Assembly: GCA_017591395.1 (NCBI GenBank)
Contig: WEDG01001033.1
Span: forward strand, 62,001-126,000
Direction of reading: 5' to 3'
Length of the DNA: 64,000 nt
Source of the DNA: Schistocephalus solidus
Taxonomy: Eukaryota; Platyhelminthes; Cestoda; Diphyllobothriidea; Diphyllobothriidae
Of the stretch, positions 36,481 to 46,973 are shown one piece after another (position 1 is the first letter of the stretch; each line of letters starts with the position of its first letter). The translations under genes were made by a program, and so were the position numbers. A model generated the notes under the pieces. The model saw only the letters and a program-made list of their open reading frames with translations. It was not told the DNA's origin and made no database searches.

Positions 36481-36689
36481 CCAAATTCATCTATTTAACT
36501 TGCCCGTTCAGCAGACCAGGCTGCATGTGTGAAAGTTCTCTTTGACTTTCAGATTGGTTGAATAATGGAATGCCTCCCACAAATATTGTGATGTCATTGC
36601 CATTGGAAATCTTTAAAGAAAAACCTTGACAGATTTATGTTTCCAACTGAGCCGGAGCAAAGAGTGATTGAACTAAGCCCCTTTGACAA

Positions 36690-38000
36690 AGGCCCACTGG
36701 TCTGCTAATTCTGTATCTGTGCATCTAAGGATCACAGAGACTTTTGAATTAGCCTCTAAGATTCGTCTTACACGTGACAGACAGAGGGAATCTTGTACAC
36801 CGAGTAAGATAAACCCTGCAAATCTGCTGCTCAGCTGTTTCGTCGTCGATCCTTCTCCGAACGAGGTTATGAAATTCCTCCATTATTAATGAAGATGAAA
36901 ACTCCATTCTCGGAGACTTTGACAAGGCAGAATTGCTTAGTGCTTTCTTTGCAATGCATCTTAAGACGGAATCTGAACCGGATCTGATTTTACAGCCATT
37001 CTCATCCAATGTTATCAGCACCATTGATTTCTCCTTAGAATTAAATCTAAAACAAATACTTCGTCAAAAATCTCACACTTTATGGGGACTGATGGTATTC
37101 CAAACTCAGTTATCAAGAGAGTACCGAGCTTCCCCCGATTGCATAGCCATATATTCTGACTTTATCTTTAAACTGATTCTATCCTGACTCATGGAAGATA
37201 TCTATGATTCTTCCTGTTCTCAAGTTGGATCTTCTTTGATAGTAAATAATTATCGAGGTATTAATAAACCCCGGATCAAATTCCAGACTTTTTCCTAGAA
37301 AATAAGCTTTTATGTGACTCGCAATGTGGTTTTCTACCTGGAAGATCATGCAAAGTGTGTCATTTAGCTTTCTTAACCTCGTCACTTCTCTTCGTAATGA
37401 GCAGCCGTCAGTGCTTGTTGTCTTCTTTGATCTGAGCAAAGCCTTTGACAAGGTACCGTACAGACGTCTTCTGGTGAAACTGGAAGCCCTCAGCATCCAG
37501 TCTCCTCTCCTTGAATTAATTGGTTCCGGCTTGTCTAAGCGCAGCCACAAAGTATTTGTAGGTAATAGTTACTCGACGCCTCAGCCATCCACGAGTGGCA
37601 TTTAACAAGACACGGCTTTAGGTACCCTCCTATTCATGCTGTACATAAATGAAATTTCAGCAGTACTCAAAAATTCGCAAAATTTCGCTTACGCTGATGA
37701 TCTCAAGTGCATTTACTCATTTTCAAAATACACCACCACTTGTTGCGTTGATAAAATCAACACTGACGTACTTATGCTCTTACGTTGGAGCACTGGTTGG
37801 CAGATAGAATTTTCGCCATCCAAGAGTAGTTTCGTGTTTTTGCCCCGCCAAGCTTCCTGGACCCCTAGTATTTCAAAATAGTCCAATTTTAGAACGAGCA
37901 ACCATAAGAGACTTCAGGTCTAAGCTACAGGAATAAGCTTGTATTATCGCCTCATGCAGATTGAATTTCTGCAAAGGCTGCCCAGCATTCAATAGAACGA
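36690..38000 (+). mobile_element. Family B LINE, copy iii
   Basis: Plus strand: pre-RT (36890-37090, DKAELLSAFFAMHLKTESEP), RT from about 37260 with CGFLPGRSCKVCHLAFLN, VVFFDLSKAFDKVPYRRLL (37411-37467, motif A) and FAYADDLKCIYSFSK (37684-37730, motif C intact). Motif B is broken by a stop at about 37603. Frame changes near 37180, 37320, 37600 and 37880. It is cut at about 38000, where a family A element begins. Confidence 0.8.
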
Positions 38001-38019
38001 TCCGCATGCCAGTGCTCAA

Positions 38020-40197
38020 AGTATGCCTTCGATCACCGTCTGCTTAAGACAACAATTAAAGCTCTTCTCACGCAACATGTATTTGTTCCAATGAGAGCGC
38101 AGGGAGTACAACAGGCTATTTGAGTAGATCGAGTCTTCACTAAAGATCCTGACAGTATAGACAAGGCATACTGTTTAACTCCACTTGGTCGAAGTGATCA
38201 TGCAGTACTCACATGGGAGTATGGTTTATATTCTGTACAGTCTGCAAAAAATGAAACCAGGCCAAATATATGGTGAGGAGACTTTCGTGAAATAAGAGCT
38301 GAGGCGTCACGAAAAGACTGGGGTCTTGTCTTCTTTGGGAATGTCACTGAGGACTGCAATTTATTAAAGGAGTGGTTGTTGGATCAATTAAAATGCCATT
38401 TTTCCTCATCGAAACTTAGGATATCCAACCGAACACAATGCCCAACATCAGATCTAAAAAAGGAGGTTAACAGGAAAGGAAGGCTTTGGAAGACATTTTG
38501 CCAATCCAATGAAAATATAGCCTTGCAAGCATAAAATATTCAAAGGAACAAGGTTAGAAGCTTTATCTTAAAAAGACGACGGGATTACGAGAGGGATTTG
38601 CTCCAGCGAGCAGTTCACAATCCCAAAGTGCACAACAGCTATTTACGAAAAAGCACATGTAACAGGAACCCGATTCCTGTTATGAGAAACGATGACGGTT
38701 CCGAAGTTATAGAAATTAAAAACAAAGCTGAACACTTTAATAAGTTCTTTCAATCGTTTTCAGCAGAGAAGCTGTTTTCATTCCATCTTCTTACGCGACT
38801 ATGGGAGCACCAACTATTCAGGATATGCTCTTTCGAGATGAGGCGGACTTTGAAGAGCTAAAAATTTTGAAGGCATGTAAATCCCCCGGTTCCGATTAGA
38901 TTCCGGCAAAGCTGCTCATCACACTTGCCCAAGAGCTGGCCAAACCGCTATCATTTCTGTGAAAGAAATCATTTGATACCGGAATTCTTCCTACAGACCA
39001 GAAAACAGCCCACATTACACCGCTTCACAAAAGCGGTTGTCTTGCATTTGCTACAAACTACAGGCCTGTCAGCCTGACCTCAATTTGTTGCAAGGTGATG
39101 GAGAATGTTGTCAAAAAGGAATTAATAATTTTTAAAAACCCATAACCTCATATCCAATGCACAATATGGCTTTCGTAGGAGAATATCAAGTGTAACGAAC
39201 ATACTTTATACGATGCAAATCTGGACAAAAGCCCTCAATTCAAAATCCAATGTGCATGAAGCTTACATTGATTTACAGAAGGCCTTCTATAGTGTTCCGC
39301 ACCGGAGTCTCCTTTACAAGTTGAGAATGGTGGGAAGTGGAGGCCAACTTCTTACTTAGATCGAACATTTTCCCGTTGGTCGTTCCCAAGTTGTCTGTTT
39401 AGGCGGAGCGCGGTCAAGGTGCACAGTCATTGAGAGTGGAATCCCAAAAGGTTCAGTGTTCGGACCGATCTTATTTCTCGTGTTCATTAATGATTGTGTA
39501 CAGGAATTGGAGTGTGACTTTGCTTTGTTTGCGGACGATATAAAAATCTGGAAAGTCATCCACAATACTGCTGATGGAGACAATTTCCAAGGCGGTCTTC
39601 GACGACTGGACGAGTGGTCCTGCAGATGCCTCTTGTCCTTCAACTCAAACAAATGGCGTTTGGAATGAGGCCAAGGGGTGGTGGGCTAAAGTAAAGAGTT
39701 GAGGTTAGAACTAGGATTAAGGCTAGGCTTAGGGGTCGAGGCTAGGCCTTAGACACAGATTTAAGTTTAGGAAGTTAGTCTACCAATGCCATTAACTTCA
39801 ATTTTATCTTCAGTCGGGCCCATCACGAGTTGAATTTGACGGTATAGTCTTCAGGTCACTGATGTGCAACCCTACTATTTGAACGGTATGCCACTCCGAG
39901 AAGCAGAAATACAGAAGGATCCCGGTGTTTGGATAACAGACAACCTGAAACCTTCTACGTAATGTTGCAAAGGGGCTGAATCCGCCAATTCAATGCTGTA
40001 CGCTATCAAGCGGGCATTTAAAGTTTCGATAAATAATGCCATAACTTGAACATTCGATCCAAGCCTGGCGACCGTGGACCCAGCAAGACTAAAACTTGCT
40101 CAAAAAGGTGCAGATGTAAGCCAAAAAATTAGTAAGAGTCCAAGGTAAATTGCCATAGGAGATCCGCGTAAATAACCGAAACCTCCATCCTCTAAGT
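38020..40197 (+). mobile_element. Family A LINE with endonuclease tail and RT
   Basis: Starts in the end of an APE-type endonuclease (about 38180-38225, LTPLGRSDHAVLTWEYGL, with the Ser-Asp-His motif), then the linker (38270-38860, long nearly open stretches), RT fingers (38860-39100, CKSPGSD, a stop, IPAKLLI and NYRPVSLTSICCKVME), motif A decayed (about 39270), motif B area (39430-39490) and motif C FALFADDIKIWKVI (39518-39560). C-terminal sequence resumes at 39860 after a run of telomere-like degenerate repeats (39700-39765). A hAT piece interrupts it at 40198. Confidence 0.8.
39700..39765. repeat. Degenerate GGCTAGG/TTAGGG-like repeats inside a LINE
   Basis: Repeated variants of GGTTAG, ACTAGG, TTAAGG, CTAGG and CTTAGG. 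They fill a gap in the family A coding sequence. They may be a simple repeat or interstitial telomere-like sequence. Confidence 0.5.
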
Positions 40198-40880
40198 CAG
40201 GGGTCTACTAGACTACTAGGCTATTTCAGGAGGCCAAGAAGGAACACTAAGCCAGAAGAAAAAGGTGTCCAAGGAAACGTTTATTATTCAAAAATACAGT
40301 ACGATCAATGGGAAACATGATGTTGCATGATCTTAGGGACAGATACAATATCAGGCTCTAATGATGAGGATTTCAGCAACAGAATGTCATTAAGGCGATT
40401 GTAAGTGAGCTGAGAGCGCAGCTTGTTCTTACAAAACTTCATTTTGGAGAACATCTGCTCACAGGAATAAGTGCTGCCAAACATTGCGATCACACGCTTG
40501 GCACGGGCTATCAACATTGGAAACTGAGCATGTGGCAGCTAACGGTAGAAGTCAATGAGAGTAGTGCAAGTAGTAAACTTGGACAAGAGGACGTCTGAAA
40601 CTTGCAGCTCAATCAACTCCAATAGCACATCAGAGGAATCAACCTTCCAGAGACTGGTAGCTGCGTGTTGTTTCTGCTCTTTAGGCATAGTAATTGGGTT
40701 ACTGTGTGGAAACTCGATGTCTGTAATATGACCTTGAAATAAAATTGCTTCGCACTTCACAGCACACACGTGCGCAAAATACATGCCTTGACCCTGGTAA
40801 GAGGTGAATGAAAACAGGACCAGAGAGTGAACTTGTTCAAAAACACAATATTTATCATCCCTCCCCGGTCAGGCGCTTCT
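40198..40880 (-). mobile_element. hAT DNA transposon fragment inserted in LINE
   Basis: Left end begins CAGGGGTCTA (40198-40207), which fits hAT terminal inverted repeats. Two minus-strand pieces (40784-40539 and 40517-40305), parted by one stop, encode the end of a transposase: SDVLLELIELQVSDVLLSKF and then MFGSTYSCEQMFSKMKF, KNKLRSQLTYNRLNDILLL, the dimerisation domain of hAT transposases (GTF2IRD2/ZBED-like). The RNase-H-like catalytic core and the BED finger are absent, and no matching right end is visible up to 41000. It is a dead fragment. Confidence 0.8.
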
Positions 40881-40984
40881 GTTTTATACAAATGCCTGAC
40901 ATCAGTTCTAAAAATAGAAACGAGCCACAGCTTGAGCTGCAACCAGCAGTAATGAAGTGGCACAAAACCGCGACAAATCAATTA

Positions 40985-41535
40985 GGCCGGATCCAACAAT
41001 ACTTAACTAGGAGGGCGTTAGGCCGCAATGAAATACTAGCTAGGCCGTTTCTGGCCAAAAGGCTGGAGTTTGCCAGCCTCTGCTCTAATTTATATACAGT
41101 TGCGCGGAGACTTGATACAAACCTTCCGTATCGTACGTAGCATGGACTGTGCCCTTCCGTGTCATGACTATTTACAACGTGCCACTAAGACTTATCTCCG
41201 AGGTCATTCGTTCTATTTACGTGTGCCCCAAGGAAGATTGGATGCGAGAAAGTATTTTTTTCTTGAATCGTGTCGTGGAACCGTGAAATAACCTAAATGA
41301 GGCGATTGGTATGTCCCAGTGTGTGGAGGCATTCAAACATCGGCTTGACATGCATATGTTGCAGCTCCACGAAGATTATTTGACTACTTTATCTTACAAA
41401 TACCAGTGTAATTCTTAAATCTGCCTACATTTCCTTGACTGTAAGTCCTTTACATTGCTTCCAATTCTTGCGATTTATGTGATAAGTAGGGAGTTCAAAG
41501 GCGTAAGCCTATTTCCCTCGAATACATTGAACTGA
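40985..41535 (+). mobile_element. Family A LINE C-terminal and 3' end
   Basis: Frame 41070-41291 with LRGDLIQTFRIVRSMDCAL and TYLRGHSFYLRVPQGRLDARK, continuing in another frame as MSQCVEAFKHRLDMHM. It ends with GCCTATTTCCCTCGAATA near 41508. It could be the rest of the element at 38020-40197 beyond the hAT insertion, or a separate copy; the join does not read cleanly. Confidence 0.7.
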
Positions 41536-41559
41536 TACGTAGTTTTATATCACATCATT

Positions 41560-43935
41560 TCTTCCTTCCGGAAATAAAATGGAGACTGTACTGAATGTTT
41601 GTTCTTCCCATCTTAGAATACTATTGTCCCCTCTATAGTCTGATATATATCTAATAAATAAATGAATAAATTGTATATTTTAGGCCCAGAGAGCACCGTC
41701 ATTTCAAACTTAGTATCGCGGTATAAATAAATACAAATTGGATAATTGCTGCACTATGTGAGCAGCCATATTAACAGCAGAAATGAACAATATGTTTGGC
41801 ATGTCCGATTCAGAACGATTTGCAATTTGTAAAACAATAGTCAACAATCTTCAACATATACGGTGAACTAGAAAATAAGCAGTAAAAAAACTCCTACAGT
41901 TAAATCAGAGGCAGAGTTTGGCAATCCGTCAATTTAAAAAGAAATAAGAGAAAAAAACTGCTTCACTAAAAAATTAATAGCTAGATGCAATGGGATAGTC
42001 CTGTGATATTGCTGACAACCTATGAGGGCTCGGAACGCTCCTTGTCGTGTAAGAGATAATATAGCAGTCATAGCTACTGTTTGTAACCACCAGTGGACGT
42101 GAGAGAGGACGAACTCATCGTGGACACTAGGGTCAACACGAAGAGGGGACAGTAGAGGTCATGAGATCATCATCGAGATGCGACCTTGCCGACTGCTTAG
42201 TCCACCAATCAAAGAGGCATAACCATCAGAACCCGCCTTGATCATCAACTGAACCCGGAGACCATCGTCGGGGTTGCAAAATTGGAGGAAAGTTTCAAGG
42301 TTGTCAATAGTTGACGATGCAAGTTTTAAAACGGGGGACGAAAAAGTGAATGCAAAGATGGACTCTGCAGAGGATGATGGAAATATAATTAGAGACCAAT
42401 ATAATCTCAAGGGAGCTGCATCAAATACCAGGAGGACCCTTTTCGAAATCCAAAAGTTGCGAGTTTGGGAAGTAAACAGACAATATGGACTTTATATCTT
42501 CCGAAGTTAAATGTTTGCGTGATTTGTTATTGAAAATAGCTAATGAGGACGACAACCTAATTTGCAGTTGAAGATTATTCCAGATGAAAGCATATTTGGA
42601 GGCAAGAAACTGAGAACGGTTTGTTGTAGAGCTAAGAGGTTGTGAAATCATCATGGAGGAATTACGAGTGGCATAGGGTCGATCTACCGGACTGAGAGCG
42701 TTAATTCATGGGAGATTTGGGCTACAGTTAACACGAAACAGGAAGCAGAGACCGGTTTCGAGTCTTGTAACCCACAGAATTTTAATGTTTGCTAACTGGC
42801 ATCTATCCGTATCAGAGATACTGGATCCAGGAAGAGAAAATAGTCTTCGAGTAAAATCCCTCTGAGCTTTTTCAATCTTACTGCGTTCAGAGGCGTTCAT
42901 CAGCCCAAAGAAGGGACAGCAGTATTATAGGATAGGAAGAACAAACATGCGGTACATGTTAAACTTTATTTCTGGAAGGAAGAAATTTTGTGAGATAAAA
43001 CCAAATATATGTGCAGCCTTTGCAGAAGTTCGATCTGCAAGAGGCAATAATGCTAGCTTATTCGTATAACTTAGACCTAAGTCTTTTATGGTTGATCGTT
43101 CTAAAAGTGTACTATTTTGAAATAAGAGGGGTCCAGGAATCTTGGCGGGGCCAAAACACATGAAACTACTCTTGGATAAGAAAACTCCATCTGCCAAGTA
43201 CAGCTTCAACGTGAGAGCATAAGTAGATCAGTTTTGATTTTATCAACGTAACTATTGGCAGTGTCTTTAGAAAATGAATAAATGCACTTGAGATCATCAG
43301 CGTAAACGAAATTTTGTGAATTTGTGAGTAAAGCTGAAATTTCGTTTATATACAGAATAAAGAGAAGGGGACTTAGAACCATGCCTTCAAAAACGCCACT
43401 CGTGATCGGCTGAGGCCTCAAATAGCTTTTACCTACTAAGACCTTCTGGCTGCGATTAGACAAGTAGTAACCAATGAAGTCAAGGAGAGGAGGCCGGATG
43501 CCGAGGGCTTCCAGTTTCACCAGAAGACGTCTGTGTGGTACCTTGTCAAAGGCTTTGCTCCGGTCAAAGTAGATCACAACCACTGACTGTTGCTCATTAC
43601 GGAGGAAAGTGACGAGGTTAAGAATAGCTAAGTGACACACTTCGCATGATCTCCTAGGTAGAAAACCATATTGCGAGTCGCTTGAGAGTTTATTTTCTAA
43701 GCAAAAGTCAAGAATTTGATTAAAAATATATTTTTCAAGAAGTTTTGCTATAGCGGGGATTTTGTGAACGCGTCTATAATTATTTACGTCCGAACGAGAT
43801 CCCGATTTGAAGACAGGAAGAAAAAAGTTGTCTTCCATGAGTCAGGAAAGAATCCGTTTAAAAGATAAACTGTTAATAAATGGCTTAGCAATCGGGGAAA
43901 GCTCGGCACTCTCTTAATAACTGAGTTTGGAATAC
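41560..43935 (-). mobile_element. Family B LINE, copy iv
   Basis: Minus strand: RT (43838-43206, 210 residues open, with VFKSGSRSDVNNYRRVH, VVIYFDRSKAFDKVPHRRLL and NFVYADDLKCIYSFSK), thumb (43209-42925, STIKDLGLSYTNKLALL), C-terminal (42900-42421) and 3' region with the conserved hairpin (41879-41961). Motif B has mutated to SGVFEGMVLSPLLFILYIN (usual PQG is now FEG). Its 5' end at about 43935 joins an oppositely oriented family B piece. Confidence 0.85.
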
Positions 43936-43939
43936 CGTC

Positions 43940-45170
43940 AGTCCGCCTGCTATAAGATTGAAAATGTTCAGAGGGTTTTTACTCGAAGACTATTTTCTCT
44001 TCCTGGATTCAACATCTCTTATATGGCTAGATGCCAGTTAGCAAATATTAAATTTCTCTGGGTTAGAAGACTCGAAGCCGGTCTCCGCTTCCTGTTTCAC
44101 CTTAACTCTAACCCAAATCTCCCAGGAATTAACGCTCTCACTCCGGTAGATCGACGCTTTGCCACTAGTAATTCCTCAAAAATCATTTTACCACCTCATA
44201 CCTCCACAACTAACCGTCCTCGTTTTTTGCCTCCAAATATGCTTTCATATGGAATGATTTTCCACTAGAAATTCGGTTTTCATCTGCATTAGTGGTTTTC
44301 AAAATCAACTTATGCAAGTTTTTATCTACGAAAGATCTAAAGTCCTTATTGCCCGTTTCCTTCCCACGCTCGCAATTTTTGGACTTTGAAAAGGGTCCTC
44401 GTGGTATTTGAGGCAGTTCCCTTGATAAGACATTGGTTTCTTAATATGATTTCATTATCCTCTGCAGAGTCAATCTTCGCAGTCGCTTTTTCGCCCACTC
44501 CTTTTCAAACATCATTGCCAACTGTTGACAACCTTGATACATTCCTTCGTTTTTGTAACCCTGACGATGGTCTCTGGAATTTGTTGATGGTCGTGGCGCG
44601 TTCTGATGTTTTTGCCATCTTGTTGGTGGATTATGTAGTCAGCCTGGTCGCATCTCGGTGATGATCTCGTGACCTCTACTGTCCCCTCTTCATTTGGATC
44701 CTGTTGTCTAAGATGAGCTCCTCCTGTCTCACCTCCAAAATGATAATAAACGGTAGCTCTGGCTGTTATATGATCTCTGCCACGACAATTAGTGCTCCAA
44801 ACATTCACACGTTGGCATCAACATCACATTACTATCCTACTGCATCGAACTGATCCCATCAACTCTAACTATTAATTCTTTAGAGCAGCAGTTTTTTCTC
44901 CTAGTTTTCTTTTTAAATTGGGGGCACGCTGAACTCCGTCTTCAATTTAACAGTAGGAGTTCTTTCACTGCTTCTTTTCTAGTTCACCATATCTTCCAAA
45001 GATTGTTGACTATTTTTCGTTAATCGGATGGGCCTACCATGCTACTCATTTCTCTTGTTCATACTGAGCAGTAATCATCCACTTTGTGTTTATACTGCGA
45101 TACTATGCTTGTAATTATGGAGCTCTCTGGGCCTTAAATATGCAATTTATTTATTTTATTGTCCCTTTTG
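43940..45170 (+). mobile_element. Family B LINE, copy v (C-terminal and 3' end)
   Basis: Frame 43927-44268 has YKIENVQRVFTRRLFSLPGF, CQLANIKFLWVRRLEAGLRF and NPNLPGINALTPVDR, the same region as copy iv at 42900-42660. It continues through the 3' region with the hairpin (44888-44971) and ends near 45170. Together with copy iv it forms a large inverted pair centred at about 43938. Confidence 0.8.
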
Positions 45171-45644
45171 AACTATTGCAACCAACACAGTTTCTCTCTA
45201 CACCAACCTCACTTTTACGTTGTTTATAGGGCTCTTAAGGGCTCATGCCTATTTCACTCAATCAACTAACTCGCAATGAAGTGAAAATTATAGCATAAAT
45301 GGGATTCAGTCAAACGAAGTGAATCCGCACAGAGATCTGTGTATCTGGACCGCTTCGAATTTACTGCCCTGCGAACAATGTAAAAGAGCCGTTCAAATGC
45401 AATCAGCATCATGCACTGGATAAGACGTACTTTCTTAGTCTTTTTTTCCGAATTGTTCGCGCAGACATCACAACCATGTTGATGCTGAGGTCCTTTAAGC
45501 TGTCCATACATGTACTGAAGATGGCAAAAGTTAATTTGCCGTACAGAAGTTTATCAGCAGAGGTCTTGTGAATGTTGATGAAGATCCTCTCCCCAAAATC
45601 TTCGGAGCATTTTTAAGGCAGCATTTAATCTGAACAATTCATGC
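45171..45644. other. No feature supported
   Basis: Short stretch between LINE and dispersed repeat; an 81-codon minus-strand frame (45511-45266) is not recognisable. Confidence 0.4.
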
Positions 45645-45895
45645 CCGGAGGGCAGGCGTGTGTGACATAGTCATACTGTTTAGCGATGCCAACCACTTAG
45701 CCCGATTCTGCCTCCAGTCTTCTTGACTCTGTCTTGGCAACGGGCTGAAGAGAAGGAAGTTAGAATGAGTGCGGTACATGCAGTGCACGTCTACTATCGG
45801 TATAAAGTAATTTATACACAAATTACTGTCCCTGCGTCCACCCTATCGTGGGGCGTATGGTCGACATAGTCGGAAACGTCAGTCGAACCCTCATA
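45645..45895 (-). repeat. Dispersed repeat copy, reverse orientation
   Basis: GCCTCCAGTCTTCTTGACTC (45709), CACAAATTACTGTCCCTGCG (45817) and GGGGCGTATGGTCGACATAG (45851) correspond to the unit at 2336 and 17905 read in reverse. Diverged. Confidence 0.7.
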
Positions 45896-46918
45896 AGGAA
45901 TATTATAATATTTCACAGGCCTTAATTCCTTTTAATACTGCATTTTATCGAATTAGGAAGTAAGGCTCACCTCTTAGGAAAAATATGTGTACCGGGACCG
46001 GTGCTAACAAACTGGCAGTTCTAAACGCTCAAGGGTATCTCCTTTATTTGCTTATAAATATATGCGTTTTGGATGTTATTTTGCAAAATGCAAGCTGTTA
46101 TGAAGGCATAGGTGTCCCCAAACGGGAGTTATAGCACCTTCTTACCAACTGCAAATGTGTTAGACTAGTAGTTTACCGATTACCATTATCGCAATTTTCG
46201 AAAAGATTTGTATGCGTATCGTTTTGAGGAAGGCTGCCTTCCTTTTCATTTTATTTCCTGTTCACTTTTGCTCCACTTGATCTCTGGGTAATCCTCAAAT
46301 GCCTAAATATTTTTGGCCTTGACAGTTCCACATTAAGTGGTCCAGTTTTGTTCGAAAATTTCAAGTGGAGCAAGCAATAGAGGAAGCACAGTTTGATTTT
46401 CTGCAGTTAAGTCCTAGCGGAGAGTAGTCAATTAAACAGGATCATTCGTATGCTTATCTCTCAGAAGCAATCATTTCAGGCACCTAATGACATAGCTTCC
46501 TTCTTTAGAGACCTAGCGGATTTGACATACTCTATCGTATTCTTTGGCTAAGATGTAGTGGTCAGGATGATATCAGTCGTTTCGGCTGGCTTCCTGCTCT
46601 AAGCTTAGGAAAATGAAGATAGTGCCTATTATGATCCAATGCTTAAAGAAGAAAGTCCGCCAGAGTGTCATGTGTACCAAAATGTCGAAGAGAGTTAATT
46701 AATTTGAGCTCGAGATTTTCAAACCGAATTGGAAGCACGCGCCACTTATTTTGATAATGCCCTCTGGGTTCTCATGAATACGGTTGTTGTTATTTTTATT
46801 GGTGAACAAACCAAATACAGACAAAGGAGCTGTTGGTTATGGCAGAAAGCCAAAGTTTTATCCTGAAATGTTTCTTTAAAGCGAGAGTAGTGCGAAGTGG
46901 GTAAACTCGCTCCCTCTT

Positions 46919-46920
<2 letters not shown>
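45896..46920. other. No feature supported
   Basis: About 1 kb with no open frame or repeat I recognise. Confidence 0.4.

Positions 46921-46921
<1 letters not shown>

Positions 46922-46973
<52 letters not shown>
46922..46973. repeat. (CT)n microsatellite, about 50 bp
   Basis: Nearly pure CT with one TTT interruption near 46963. Confidence 0.95.
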
